Shown: positions 17,901 to 26,864, counted from the first letter of the stretch. The stretch: 64,000 bases of DNA from Companilactobacillus baiquanensis (GCF_003946605.1 NZ_RHOQ01000001.1:558001-622000), one strand, 5' to 3'. Numbers and translations: made by a program. Notes: a model not told the origin generated them from the letters alone.

Positions 17901-18236
17901 CTATGGATAAATCAAATTATCGCTAGCGGCAAGAAGATTAACCACTTCTTCCATAGTTGTTACTCCACCAACCCCAAGTTTCTTACTAATTTCAAAATAA
18001 TCTAAACAGATTCCACATGAAAGGATATTTACTCCAACTTTTTCCATTTCAATTAGGTCATTAATTGCCTCAGAATTCTTTTTTGCTAATTTTACTCCCT
18101 CTCCATATAAAATAATGTTCTTAGGCTTTTCATCTTTTTCCGTTAATTGATGAATAAAAGCTAACATTAAATTTTTGGTTAAAGCTTCCTCACCATCACC
18201 CATCTTTGTTGTTTTTAACACGACATCATAAGACAT
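17901..18236 (-). CDS. DsrE-family protein resembling the C-terminal domain of selenium-metabolism protein YedF
   Basis: A 111-aa cytoplasmic protein with the DsrE/DsrF sulfurtransferase-like fold. NILSCGICLDYFEISKKLGVGGVTTMEEVV is very close to the C-terminal half of YedF, whose Cys-x-x-Cys lies here in SCGICLD. The TusA-like N-terminal domain of full YedF is missing. It lies upstream of the MetE-like gene on the same strand, separated by a hairpin. The start is ATG 18236 after AAAGGAGGATT. Involvement in sulfur or selenium relay is inferred from family only; many stand-alone DsrE proteins have no known role. Confidence 0.78.
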   Translation of the reverse strand: MSYDVVLKTTKMGDGEEALTKNLMLAFIHQLTEKDEKPKNIILYGEGVKLAKKNSEAINDLIEMEKVGVNILSCGICLDYFEISKKLGVGGVTTMEEVVNLLAASDNLIYP

Positions 18237-18269
18237 AAGAAAATCCTCCTTTTATATTTTGACAAATTA

Positions 18270-18275
18270 ATTATA
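18270..18275 (-). promoter_or_regulatory. Extended -10 promoter element of the YedF-like gene
   Basis: TGGTATAAT on the minus strand (TG-n-TATAAT form) lies about 35 bp upstream of the ATG. No good -35 hexamer is seen. Confidence 0.5.
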
Positions 18276-18427
18276 CCACAATCTTTGCGCTTATCTACAT
18301 ATAGTACAAGTTAAATTCAAGCTAATATTCATTAAAACAAATATTAATATTTTATGTAACGCCAATATAGCAGTACTTTATAAGTCAATATATAATTTTT
18401 TCACTTTCTTGCATCAATCAAGACAAT

Positions 18428-18474
18428 AAAATAAACCTTTCAATATCATAATGTATGATTGAAAGGTTTATTTA
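18428..18474. terminator. Terminator downstream of the 42-aa gene
   Basis: A long stem with a 2-nt bulge (ATAAACCTTTCAAT paired with ATTGAAAGGTTTAT and inner ATCATA/TATGAT pairing) is flanked by T-rich sequence on both strands. Confidence 0.75.
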
Positions 18475-18491
18475 GAAAGGATAATTTATCT

Positions 18492-18620
18492 TTATTTCTT
18501 ATTTAAAATCTTTTTAACAGCTTCTTCAATTGATTTACCGTGTGCAGAAACATTCTTGTTTTTTTTATCAACAACGGTAAACAAATGATGTTTTTTATCC
18601 ATAGTCACACTATATCTCAT
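18492..18620 (-). CDS. Small conserved-looking protein, 42 aa
   Basis: A 43-codon frame with a near-perfect ribosome site (TAGGAGGTAAGCAT then ATG). The protein starts MRYSVTMDKKHHLFTVVDKK and continues with a Lys-rich segment (AHGKSIEEAVKKILNKK). It looks like a single beta-beta-alpha unit, as in HicB-like or DUF-type small proteins, but I do not recognise it. It has its own terminator. Coding status rests on the ribosome site and good codon use. Confidence 0.6.
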   Translation of the reverse strand: MRYSVTMDKKHHLFTVVDKKNKNVSAHGKSIEEAVKKILNKK

Positions 18621-18676
18621 ATGCTTACCTCCTATAATTTAATTTCATAGTTTATAAGCATTTTTGTGAAAAGTCA

Positions 18677-18706
18677 ATAAAAAAAGATGCCGCTAGGGAC
18701 ATCTTA
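18677..18706 (-). terminator. Intrinsic terminator of the aldo/keto reductase gene
   Basis: On the minus strand AAGATG (from 18705) pairs with CATCTT (to 18684), with inner CC/GG pairing, then TTTTTT. It overlaps the stop codon. Confidence 0.75.
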
Positions 18707-19528
18707 GAATTCTTCATATTTTGCAGGGTCTTGATCATGGACACGACCATCTGATTTAGTTAATAAATTAATTTGACTCATATCTTCATCAGAGATCTTA
18801 AAATCAAAAATATCAATATTTTCTTTTTGACGTGTTGTCTTAGATGATTTAGGGATAGGAATAGTTTTCAATTGATATTCCCATCTCAAAATAATTTGAC
18901 CGACTGATTTATTATACTTACCAGCTAGTTCATTTAACTTAGGATCTGACATAACTGAACTTCCACGACCTAATGGACTCCAATCCATCGTAATAATGCC
19001 GTTATCTGCATCATACTTGCGCATCTTGGCTTGGTTAAAAAATGGATGTAACTCAATTTGGTTAATTGCCGGCAAAACACCAGTATCTTCTTGAAGTTTT
19101 TCTAGATACTCTGGTAAAAAGTTGCAGACACCGATTGATTTAACTAATCCAAATTTTTGAGCATCAATGAGAGCTCTCCAAGCTTCTGGGTACATCCCCT
19201 TTTCAGGATTAGGCCAATGCAACAAATAAAGGTCAAAGTAATCCAACTTTGAACGATAAAGTGATTCCTGTAATGCGGCTATTGCATCATCATATTGATA
19301 ATAGCGACCAGGTAATTTTGAAGTTACAAATAAATCAGATCTTTTGGCAGAACTTTCAGCAATTGCCTGACCAACAGTCCCTTCATTTTCATAATTATAG
19401 GCTGTATCAAACATTTTATAACCAGTATTGATAGCTGAAACGATACTTTGAACGCCAGAATGTCCTTTAAGTTTATATGTTCCAAACCCAATTTCAGGAA
19501 TTTCTCTTCCATCATTTAATTTATACAT
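18704..19528 (-). CDS. Aldo/keto reductase
   Basis: NAD(P)H-dependent reductase of aldehydes and ketones, 274 aa, TIM-barrel fold. The catalytic tetrad is visible: Asp and Tyr in FDTAYNYENE, Lys in VTSKLPG and His in LYLLHWPNP. The cofactor-binding end reads PIPKSSKTTRQKENIDIFDF. It is closest in style to Gram-positive YvgN / 2,5-diketo-gluconate reductase-like enzymes; the physiological substrate is not predictable. The start is ATG 19528 after AAGGAGG. Monocistronic. Confidence 0.92.
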   Translation of the reverse strand: MYKLNDGREIPEIGFGTYKLKGHSGVQSIVSAINTGYKMFDTAYNYENEGTVGQAIAESSAKRSDLFVTSKLPGRYYQYDDAIAALQESLYRSKLDYFDLYLLHWPNPEKGMYPEAWRALIDAQKFGLVKSIGVCNFLPEYLEKLQEDTGVLPAINQIELHPFFNQAKMRKYDADNGIITMDWSPLGRGSSVMSDPKLNELAGKYNKSVGQIILRWEYQLKTIPIPKSSKTTRQKENIDIFDFKISDEDMSQINLLTKSDGRVHDQDPAKYEEF

Positions 19529-19591
19529 AGCAACTCCTCCTTACTTAATAAACTACACCAAATAGTTTTATTAAAAAAGAAATTGCTGATA

Positions 19592-20671
19592 TTAGTCGTT
19601 TACCATCTTAAAAATACTTTTGGCAGTTGGTTTTAAATCATCACTAATACGCGAATAATTACTCAAAACGATCACGGCATTTTTACCATCGCTTGATAAA
19701 TGAACTATACCTTGAAAACCATAGCCCCAACCGTTAGCGAAGTGATCATTATATGTGTTATAAAAGCCACCGCCATAATTACTAACACTAGCAGGCACAA
19801 ATAACTCTTCTCGAGATGCTGCTGTTAACATGTTACCGGCCAAAATATAGTTTTCAACCTTATATAAATCGTGCGCACTCATAAAGACTTGACCTGTTCC
19901 TAATTCATCAAAAGTTTCAAACTTTGTAATATTAAATGGATGTCCATATGAAGAAGCCCCTGATATTGGATCAATATTTGTGTATCCAGTTGATTTATCG
20001 GCTGATTTTAAATAATGTGAGTAAGCAAACTCAGTCTGTTTTAAATTTAACTGTTTAATATAGGATTCATAAAATAGATGACGGTAACTTTGCCCGGTTA
20101 CCTTCTCCAAGACACCACTCAATAGATTAAAATTGATCGGTGAATAATACCAGTTATTATATAAAGCACGACTAAACCTTATTCGTTTAATATCACTACT
20201 AATAATTGATTGATCTGATAAAACCTTTTGTGGACCAATATCTCCTGGTAGGATCAATCCTGATTTCATATCTAACATTTGACGAATGGTGATCTTGTGG
20301 CTTCCAGGAACAGAAGGATAAAATTTACTTAATTTGTCGCTCAAAGCTAAATTGCCTAATTCGACTTGTTTCATTATCAAAGCCGCTGTCAATGACTTTT
20401 GAATTGAATCAATTTCATAACTTGTATTATCTTTATTTTTATATTTATTGTCTTTATCTGCATATCCCTTACTAGTTGAATACAAAACTTTACCATTTCT
20501 TACTACTAATATAGTCCCTGAAAAATTCTTTTGATCTAACATTTGGTTAACTTGTTTATCAAATGAATCACTATTAACAATGTCAGCCTTGACTACATCA
20601 GCTTGAACAGTCGTTGCATTAAATGAAATTCCTAAAACTATGACTAAAAGAGTTATTATTATTTTTTTCAT
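19592..20671 (-). CDS. Exported serine hydrolase, beta-lactamase family
   Basis: A 359-aa secreted protein. The signal peptide MKKIIITLLVIVLGISFNAT ends near VQA-DVV. The SxxK nucleophile motif is SIQK (YEIDSIQKSLTAAL), and the YxN-like motif is in YYSPINFNLLSG. The region expected to hold the third motif reads GIVHLSSDGKNA. It is related to penicillin-binding-protein-like esterases and D,D-peptidases; a cell-wall role is possible but unproven. The start is ATG 20671 after GGGGAAAC; the frame extends 15 codons further upstream but without a signal-like start. Divergent from lemA. Confidence 0.85.
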   Translation of the reverse strand: MKKIIITLLVIVLGISFNATTVQADVVKADIVNSDSFDKQVNQMLDQKNFSGTILVVRNGKVLYSTSKGYADKDNKYKNKDNTSYEIDSIQKSLTAALIMKQVELGNLALSDKLSKFYPSVPGSHKITIRQMLDMKSGLILPGDIGPQKVLSDQSIISSDIKRIRFSRALYNNWYYSPINFNLLSGVLEKVTGQSYRHLFYESYIKQLNLKQTEFAYSHYLKSADKSTGYTNIDPISGASSYGHPFNITKFETFDELGTGQVFMSAHDLYKVENYILAGNMLTAASREELFVPASVSNYGGGFYNTYNDHFANGWGYGFQGIVHLSSDGKNAVIVLSNYSRISDDLKPTAKSIFKMVND

Positions 20672-20840
20672 ATTCGTTTCCCCGTACAGAAATCGATTGA
20701 TATATTTATATGGCACATTATAATTACAATTTTTTAAAAGTAAAAATCAAATGCTCTTTTTTTCCCCAAAATCCTTGTAGTAACTGTTGTAAAGCTAATA
20801 TGTTAAAATGAATATTAATAAAAGTAAGAAGGAGAAATAT

Positions 20841-21389
20841 ATGACCACAATAATAATTGTTGTTATCATAGCTTTGATTGTGATTGCCTACGCTGGACTA
20901 TACAATGGTTTAGTTAAGTTTCGCAATCGTGCTCGCGAATTTAGTTCACAAATAGATGTTCAATTGAAACGTCGTACTGATTTGATACCTAATTTGGTTG
21001 AAACAGTAAAAGGATATGCTACCCATGAAAAGGAAACTCTTTCAAAAGTAGTTGAGTTAAGAAATAATGTTACAAATGCTGATTCTTTGCAGGATAAAGT
21101 TAATGCTGATAATGCGTTGACTGGCGCTTTAAGACAAGTTTTTGCACTGGCAGAAAATTATCCTGATTTGAAAGCTAACCAAGAATTTTCTAAATTGATG
21201 GAAGAATTATCCAACACAGAAAATAAAGTTGCTTATGCCCGTCAAGCTTACAATAGTCAAGTTCAATCATATGATACTGCTATTGAAACATTCCCAAGAA
21301 ACATTATTGCTAAAATTCATGGATTTAAGGAAATGGACTTCTTACAGATTCCTGAAGCAGAAAAAGAAGCTCCAAAAGTTAAGTTTTAA
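20841..21389 (+). CDS. lemA: LemA family membrane protein
   Basis: A 182-aa protein with one N-terminal transmembrane helix (TTIIIVVIIALIVIAYAGLY) followed by a long helical domain typical of LemA: YNGLVKFRNRAREFSSQIDV, then the conserved RTDLIPNLVETVKGYATHEKETL. The start is ATG 20841, with AAGAAGGAG 6 nt upstream; an ATG at 20808 gives a charged extension unlike the family. It is followed 12 nt later by htpX, the usual pairing. LemA function is not firmly established; a membrane-quality-control role with HtpX is inferred. Confidence 0.92.
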   Translation: MTTIIIVVIIALIVIAYAGLYNGLVKFRNRAREFSSQIDVQLKRRTDLIPNLVETVKGYATHEKETLSKVVELRNNVTNADSLQDKVNADNALTGALRQVFALAENYPDLKANQEFSKLMEELSNTENKVAYARQAYNSQVQSYDTAIETFPRNIIAKIHGFKEMDFLQIPEAEKEAPKVKF

Positions 21390-21401
21390 TAGGAGCATAA
21401 T

Positions 21402-22313
21402 ATGATATACCAGCAAATTGATCGTAATAAGCGTAAAACATATTTGATTTTTACTATTTTCTTCATAATATTAGCTGGTTTAGGTAGTTTTATTGGTGAA
21501 TACTTTTTAAATAACATTTGGAGCGGTGTAATTACCGCTCTTGTTATTGCTTTAATTTACACACTGATCACTTATTTTCAATCAACAAGTATTGTGATGC
21601 AAATGAATGGTGCTAAGAAACTTAAATCTGAAGCAGATGCACCTGATCTCTGGCATATCGTCGAAGATCTATCAATGGTAGCTGACATTCCATTACCAGA
21701 TATTTATATAATAAATGATAAAAGTCCTAATGCTTTTGCTACTGGACGTGATCCAAAACATGCTGCAGTTGCTGTAACATCCGGTCTTTATGAAATGATG
21801 AACCGTGAAGAATTAGAAGGCGTATTAGCTCACGAGATTTCACATGTTAAAAACTATGATATTAGAGTATCTACAATTTCATTAGCTTTATCATCAGCAA
21901 TCATTTTTATATCCTATTTGATTGGAAACGCTTATCGATGGGTACTACCATTTAGAGATGACGATGATAATGATAATTCCAATTGGGTAGTTGTACGTTT
22001 GGTTCTTTGGGTAGTTGGTTTGATTTTCATGATCATAGGACCATTTATTGCCAGCCTCGTACAATTAGCCATTTCCAGAAATCGTGAATATTTAGCTGAC
22101 GTTTCTGGTGCTGAATTAACCCGTAATCCACAAGGATTGATCAACGCACTTGAAAAATTAAAAGCTAGCACTGAACCAATGAAAAAAGTTGATGATGCTA
22201 GTGCAGCTTTATATATTGACGATCCTAAGAAAAAGAAACACTTCTCAGGACTATTCGATACTCACCCTCCATTGGATGATAGAATAAAAGAACTTAAGAA
22301 AACATTTATGTAA
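21402..22313 (+). CDS. htpX: Membrane zinc metalloprotease HtpX
   Basis: M48 family heat-shock protease that degrades misfolded membrane proteins. Two N-terminal membrane helices (about residues 15-35 and 38-58) precede the zinc motif HEISH (LAHEISHVKNYDIRV, near residue 146). Two further helices surround residues 160-220, and the third zinc ligand lies in NREYLADVSGAEL. The C-terminus ends DTHPPLDDRIKEL as in other HtpX proteins. At 303 aa it is full length. Second gene of the lemA-htpX operon. Confidence 0.95.
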   Translation: MIYQQIDRNKRKTYLIFTIFFIILAGLGSFIGEYFLNNIWSGVITALVIALIYTLITYFQSTSIVMQMNGAKKLKSEADAPDLWHIVEDLSMVADIPLPDIYIINDKSPNAFATGRDPKHAAVAVTSGLYEMMNREELEGVLAHEISHVKNYDIRVSTISLALSSAIIFISYLIGNAYRWVLPFRDDDDNDNSNWVVVRLVLWVVGLIFMIIGPFIASLVQLAISRNREYLADVSGAELTRNPQGLINALEKLKASTEPMKKVDDASAALYIDDPKKKKHFSGLFDTHPPLDDRIKELKKTFM

Positions 22314-22345
22314 AGGGATCTGTGTGCAGATTCCTTTTTTTTTCC
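22312..22345 (+). terminator. Intrinsic terminator of lemA-htpX
   Basis: AAGGGATCTG (22313-22322) pairs with CAGATTCCTT with one mismatch, followed by nine T residues. Confidence 0.85.
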
Positions 22346-22408
22346 AATGATATGATAAAATTACTATTGAAGATTTTTAATCTTTGAGTTTTGAGGGGAT
22401 TGAATTAT

Positions 22409-23215
22409 ATGTATTCAGTATTACTGATCCTTCTAGGGGTCATTATTTTATTTACGACTTTTATGACAAAGCCGAAAAAGAAAATTCATCGTAGTTTAGT
22501 TTCAGCCAGTTTAGTTTTAATTTTGGCTGGCGGATCTGGGGTCTATCAAACATACCAAAATAATTCTCCTAAAGCCGGTGATAATCCTCGGCAAGAAGAA
22601 AAAACCACAGACTCATCTACTAACTTAGCTAATTTGAATTATCAAAATAATCAAGAAATAACAGTTAACAATAATAAACCAACTTTTTCCCAATCGGATT
22701 TAAGCATTCAAAATGGTGCTTGGCAAAGTTTTGCTAACTTAGATGATTTGAACCGTGCTGTTCAAGCTGACGCTCTATTGAATAAAAGTTTAATGCCAAC
22801 AACTAAACGTGAACCACTCTATGTAAATCCAACCGGCTGGCATAATAAAAAATTGGCAACTGGCTGGCTTTATAATCGTTCACATCTTATCGGCTACCAA
22901 TTAACGGGGCAAAATAACAACCCTAAAAATCTTATGACCGGAACAAGATCTTTAAATGCTCCTGAAATGCTTAAACATGAAGATGATATTGCTTATTATA
23001 TAAAGCAAAATCCTAATAACTTTATCAGATATCGTGTTAAGCCGATCTATCGCGGTAACGAACTTGTCGCTCGTGGAGTTCAAATGATGGCGGAATCACT
23101 AGATAGTCAAGGTAATAGCGATGGTCAAGTATCCTTCAATGTTTATATTTTTAACGTTGAAAAAGGTGTAACTATCGACTATTCTACTGGTACCAGTGTT
23201 GTTAATAACAATTAA
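22409..23215 (+). CDS. Membrane-anchored DNA/RNA non-specific endonuclease (EndA-like)
   Basis: A 268-aa protein of the beta-beta-alpha-metal nuclease family. Two N-terminal hydrophobic segments (about residues 2-18 and 30-46) anchor it with the nuclease outside. The active-site motif is NRSHLIGYQLTG near residue 150; His is the general base and the position usually Asp-Arg-Gly-His reads Asn-Arg-Ser-His, which I recall as the common lactobacillus form. The metal-binding Asn region is NNPKNLMTGTRSLN. The start is ATG 22409 after GAGGGG. Possible roles are DNA uptake or degradation of external DNA; no competence genes are nearby. Confidence 0.88.
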   Translation: MYSVLLILLGVIILFTTFMTKPKKKIHRSLVSASLVLILAGGSGVYQTYQNNSPKAGDNPRQEEKTTDSSTNLANLNYQNNQEITVNNNKPTFSQSDLSIQNGAWQSFANLDDLNRAVQADALLNKSLMPTTKREPLYVNPTGWHNKKLATGWLYNRSHLIGYQLTGQNNNPKNLMTGTRSLNAPEMLKHEDDIAYYIKQNPNNFIRYRVKPIYRGNELVARGVQMMAESLDSQGNSDGQVSFNVYIFNVEKGVTIDYSTGTSVVNNN

Positions 23216-23227
23216 GGAGATGGCTAA

Positions 23228-24457
23228 ATGAATTATAGTAAAGGTGATAATGAAGTTTTAGATTTAATCAAAAAAGAAGAAATTCGTCAAGATAGAAATA
23301 TTGAATTAATTGCTTCGGAAAATATCGTTTCTGACAATGTTCGTAAAGCTCAAGGGTCAGTATTAACTAATAAATATGCTGAAGGTTACCCTGGGCACCG
23401 CTATTATGGTGGTTGTGAATACATCGACCAAATCGAATCACTTGCCATAGATCGTGCCAAAAAACTTTTTAACGCAGAATATGTAAATGTTCAACCTCAT
23501 TCAGGTTCACAGGCAAATGCCGCAGCTTATCAAGCAGTTTTAAAGCCAGGCGATAAAGTTTTAGGTATGGATCTAAATGCTGGTGGACATTTAACTCATG
23601 GTTCTCGTGTTAACTTTTCAGGTAAAATGTACGATTTCCATTCATACGGTGTTAACGATGAAGGATTGATCGACTATGACGATGTAGAAAAGATTGCTCA
23701 GGAAGTACAGCCTAAATTAATCGTCGCTGGTGCTTCGGCATACAGTCGTGTGATTGATTTTAAAAAATTCCGTAAAATTGCTGATTCAGTTAACGCTTTA
23801 TTAATGGTCGATATGGCACATATCGCTGGTTTAGTTGCGGTTGGCCTACATCCCACTCCAATTGGAGTTGCCGATATTGTTACAACTACTACCCATAAAA
23901 CACTTCGTGGACCTCGAGGCGGTATGATTTTTGCCAAACCTGAACTAGGTAAAAAAATCAATTCTGCAATCTTCCCTGGTACACAAGGTGGACCATTAGA
24001 ACACGTTATTGCCGCTAAAGCAGTTGCTTTTGGAGAAGATCTTCAACCAGAGTTTAAAGACTATATTGCGCAAGTTATTAAAAATGCTGCAGCAATGGCT
24101 GAAGTGATCAATAATTCCAAACACCTTTCAGTATTAACCGGTGGAACTGACAATCACCTTCTAAATGTTGTTTTAACTGACACTGATTTAAACGGTATGG
24201 AAGTTCAAGATCTACTGGACTCGATCCATATAACAGCTAATAAAGAAGCTATTCCAAATGATCCGCTGCCTCCAAAATTAACATCAGGTTTAAGATTAGG
24301 AACACCAGCCATTACTTCACGAGGATTTGATGAAGATGACTGTCGTGAAGTTGCTAACATTATCATTGAAGCAATTGATAATCACGATGATCCTGATAAA
24401 TTAAAAGAATTAGATGAAAGAACAAACGCTCTAACAAAAAAACATCCTGTTAAATAA
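23228..24457 (+). CDS. glyA: Serine hydroxymethyltransferase
   Basis: PLP enzyme that interconverts serine and glycine with transfer of a one-carbon unit to tetrahydrofolate. At 409 aa it is full length. The PLP lysine lies in [13 protein letters not shown] near residue 226, the N-terminal motif LIASENIVS is intact, and the substrate-binding segments [11 protein letters not shown] and [11 protein letters not shown] are present. The ATG is preceded by AAGGAGATGG. It lies 12 nt after the nuclease gene and may share its transcript. The dispersed repeat at 24463 follows and may act as its terminator. Confidence 0.97.
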   Translation: MNYSKGDNEVLDLIKKEEIRQDRNIELIASENIVSDNVRKAQGSVLTNKYAEGYPGHRYYGGCEYIDQIESLAIDRAKKLFNAEYVNVQPHSGSQANAAAYQAVLKPGDKVLGMDLNAGGHLTHGSRVNFSGKMYDFHSYGVNDEGLIDYDDVEKIAQEVQPKLIVAGASAYSRVIDFKKFRKIADSVNALLMVDMAHIAGLVAVGLHPTPIGVADIVTTTTHKTLRGPRGGMIFAKPELGKKINSAIFPGTQGGPLEHVIAAKAVAFGEDLQPEFKDYIAQVIKNAAAMAEVINNSKHLSVLTGGTDNHLLNVVLTDTDLNGMEVQDLLDSIHITANKEAIPNDPLPPKLTSGLRLGTPAITSRGFDEDDCREVANIIIEAIDNHDDPDKLKELDERTNALTKKHPVK

Positions 24458-24462
24458 AAAAT

Positions 24463-24625
24463 GAGCCTGGGACAAAACTAATTTATCTCGAAATATGCAG
24501 CATAAACGTGGTCCAAAACATAGCTTTTTCCGCTTAAAACGAAAAGGGTCCAGTAATCTAAAAACAGATTACTGGACCCTTTTCGCCTTAATGCTCGAAA
24601 GCTGACCATGTTTTGGATCACTCTC
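24463..24625. repeat. Dispersed intergenic palindromic repeat, copy 2 (long form)
   Basis: About 160 bp that fold as one long imperfect palindrome. The outer ends are GAGCCTGGGACAAAAC and TTTTGGATCACTCTC, intermediate arms carry AAAACATAGCTTT and AAAGCTGACCATGTTTT, and the centre is a perfect 18-bp stem (24542-24559 with 24566-24583) with loop AAAAAC. It is the long counterpart of the copy at 9166-9269. It lies between convergent glyA and the DUF4931 gene and may terminate both. Confidence 0.88.
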
Positions 24626-24630
24626 TTTTT

Positions 24631-25404
24631 TTACTTAAAATCTGAATTAAAATCTATTACTTCTTTTGATACTTTTTCAATTTGTTCTAAATTATCAACT
24701 TGTGGCATCTTGTATCCCATAACGACTGGAGAAGTATTGATCCTTGGAATAAGTTTACAAATTATTTCATCATTTACATGATAAAAGAACAAATTATAAC
24801 TATCAAACTTACCATTAAAAAATTTATTCAAAATATAATTTGTTAACATTCTTACAGCATCTGCCATACTTTGTGCATCTGAAATATCTTTAATGCGAAT
24901 ATTAAACTCCAAAAAACTCAAAATTGGTTCTGTTGAAATATTTAAACTGGCATTACCGATTTTCAAGTAATCTTTACCCTCAAAATTATTTTCATGTACA
25001 TGAGTATAGGCATCAACCTTATCCAAACCAATGATCTGCATATGGGGATGAAGTAAACTTCCACCAGAATGAGGTCCGAAATTTTTATACATAATAACTG
25101 ATTTATACTTAGGATCTGCTCTCATTTCGTCAAAACATCTTAAAGCAAACTCCATAATTTCTCCGGCATTTTTAGAACTGTAATTAGACCAATCCCCATT
25201 ATGATCAGATGATTCGATCAAAACAGTTTGCATACTATCAGCTAAAACACGATATTTATTCATTAACCAGATTCTATCATCCTCATACTTAAAAATATTG
25301 GTCAAAGATTCAACATCACAAAATGGACAATAGTTATTTTCATGAACTATATTCTCAGGTTTACCTTTCGCATTACTGACAATAAATTCAATTTGCTCTT
25401 GCAT
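24631..25404 (-). CDS. DUF4931 protein, GalT/HIT-like fold
   Basis: A 257-aa cytoplasmic protein with features of galactose-1-phosphate uridylyltransferase-like HIT proteins: a zinc-type CPFCD near residue 26 and the histidine motif LLHPHMQIIG near residue 135, preceded by NFGPHSGGS. The family is annotated DUF4931 in lactobacilli; reaction unknown, presumably nucleotidyl transfer or hydrolysis. The start is ATG 25404 after TAGGAGG. No sugar-metabolism gene is adjacent. Confidence 0.78.
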   Translation of the reverse strand: MQEQIEFIVSNAKGKPENIVHENNYCPFCDVESLTNIFKYEDDRIWLMNKYRVLADSMQTVLIESSDHNGDWSNYSSKNAGEIMEFALRCFDEMRADPKYKSVIMYKNFGPHSGGSLLHPHMQIIGLDKVDAYTHVHENNFEGKDYLKIGNASLNISTEPILSFLEFNIRIKDISDAQSMADAVRMLTNYILNKFFNGKFDSYNLFFYHVNDEIICKLIPRINTSPVVMGYKMPQVDNLEQIEKVSKEVIDFNSDFK

Positions 25405-25473
25405 TCCAAAACCTCCTATTAGCTACAATTTAAAATTATAAGCTAACTATTTTATTTTGGAAAACAAATTATC

Positions 25474-26007
25474 TTATATTTCTTTAATGATCTTAGCTGG
25501 ATTACCAACCACGACTGAATTATCGGGAACATCTTTAGTTACTATTGAACCAGCACCAACAATAGAATTCTCTCCAACAGTGACCCCAGGTAAAATTATG
25601 GCATTTGCTCCGACCCAGGCATTTTTCCTTATTAAAACTGGATCAGTAATAACATTATGTCTCTTCTTAGGGTCGATGGGATGATTAACTGAGATCAACT
25701 TCACTCCTGGTCCTATTAAGACATCATCTTCTAACGTAACTCCACCCAAATCAACGAACATACAATTACGATTAATAAAAATATTCTTACCTAATTTTAT
25801 ATTGGGACCATAATCTGAACTGAACGGTAGATTAATTTCGTTACTCGAATCTATCTCATAACCAACAACTTCAGACAAAATTTTTAAAACAGACTCATTG
25901 TCATGATAACCAAAATTCAATTTAGAAATCAGTTTATTTGTATGTTGAACTATTTGATTTATTTGATCAAAATCAGTTCCACCTTTTTTATACTCAATAC
26001 TTGTCAT
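25474..26007 (-). CDS. Sugar O-acetyltransferase (left-handed beta-helix, maltose/galactoside acetyltransferase family)
   Basis: Acetyl-CoA-dependent acetyltransferase, 177 aa. Hexapeptide repeats run through the second half (GPNIKLGKNIFINRN, VLIGPGVKLISV, AWVGANAIILPGVTVGENS, IVGAGSIVTKDVP). The catalytic His lies in KLISVNHPIDPKKRH. The start is ATG 26007 with AAGGTG upstream; a TTG one codon earlier is possible. It lies 9 nt downstream of the SDR gene in the same direction, so the two are probably cotranscribed. The physiological acceptor is unknown. Confidence 0.88.
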   Translation of the reverse strand: MTSIEYKKGGTDFDQINQIVQHTNKLISKLNFGYHDNESVLKILSEVVGYEIDSSNEINLPFSSDYGPNIKLGKNIFINRNCMFVDLGGVTLEDDVLIGPGVKLISVNHPIDPKKRHNVITDPVLIRKNAWVGANAIILPGVTVGENSIVGAGSIVTKDVPDNSVVVGNPAKIIKEI

Positions 26008-26016
26008 CAAAACACC

Positions 26017-26757
26017 TTACATTTCTTGTGCTGTTGGTCTAATAATGATCTCACTGACCGATGTACGATCAGAACTATCTAGTGCGTAAACTACACCATC
26101 TGCAATATCTTCTGCCTTCAATGATTTATTAGGTTGTTTCCAAGATTCGATCAAATCCTTTTGTGCTTGTTCACCAGAAACACTCTTATATAGTTCTGTA
26201 TCAACTGCACCTGGTGAAATTATAGTGGATTTAATACCTTTAGATCCTTCTTCTTGGCGTAATCCTTCCATAATTGCACGAACTGCAAATTTAGTTCCAC
26301 AATAAACAGCAGATCCTGGATAAACCACATGTCCAGCAACCGAAGATGTGGCAAGAATATGTCCACTACCTTGTTTTTCCATTGTTGGTAAAACCGCCTC
26401 AATTCCATTTAAAACACCCATTATGTTAATGTTGACCATACTTTGCCATTCATCATGACGATATTCATTTAATAAAGCGGTCGGCATTACTCCGGCATTA
26501 TTATAAATTGCATCGATCCTACCAAATTTTTGAATCGCCAAATTTGCTAAGGATTTCATATCGTCTAAATTGGAAACATCAGTTTTTTGATAAATAACCG
26601 TATCTTTAGGAAACTTATCGGCTAATTCTTTAAGTCTTTCCTCACGTCTAGCTCCAATTACTACTTTGGCACCTTTTTCCACTAACTTTGCGGTAGTTGC
26701 TGCACCTATTCCGCTAGAAGCACCAGTTATAATTACTACTTTATCTTTTAAAGACAT
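26017..26757 (-). CDS. SDR family oxidoreductase
   Basis: Classical short-chain dehydrogenase/reductase, 246 aa. The cofactor motif is ITGASSGIGAATT at residues 10-22 and the structural motif NNAG lies in YNNAGVMPTA. The catalytic Ser is in ATSSVAGHV and the Tyr/Lys pair in YCGTKFAVRA. ARREE after beta-2 suggests NADP preference. It is divergent from a LysR regulator with dyads between them, so that regulator probably controls it. Substrate unknown. Confidence 0.92.
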   Translation of the reverse strand: MSLKDKVVIITGASSGIGAATTAKLVEKGAKVVIGARREERLKELADKFPKDTVIYQKTDVSNLDDMKSLANLAIQKFGRIDAIYNNAGVMPTALLNEYRHDEWQSMVNINIMGVLNGIEAVLPTMEKQGSGHILATSSVAGHVVYPGSAVYCGTKFAVRAIMEGLRQEEGSKGIKSTIISPGAVDTELYKSVSGEQAQKDLIESWKQPNKSLKAEDIADGVVYALDSSDRTSVSEIIIRPTAQEM

Positions 26758-26797
26758 TTATAATTCCTCCGTTCCTTTTCAAAAACTAGTATAATGC

Positions 26798-26854
26798 GTT
26801 ATTATATCCATAACAAATACTAATATCTTATAACTAGATATAATGAGTAGTTAT
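26798..26854. promoter_or_regulatory. Candidate LysR operator region (two inverted repeats)
   Basis: GTTAT-N7-ATAAC (26798-26802 and 26810-26814) and ATAACTA-N11-TAGTTAT (26830-26836 and 26848-26854) share the word ATAAC/GTTAT and lie between the divergent SDR and LysR genes. The second overlaps the regulator's ribosome-site region. A binding role is inferred. Confidence 0.5.
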
Positions 26855-26864
26855 GGAGGAAATT

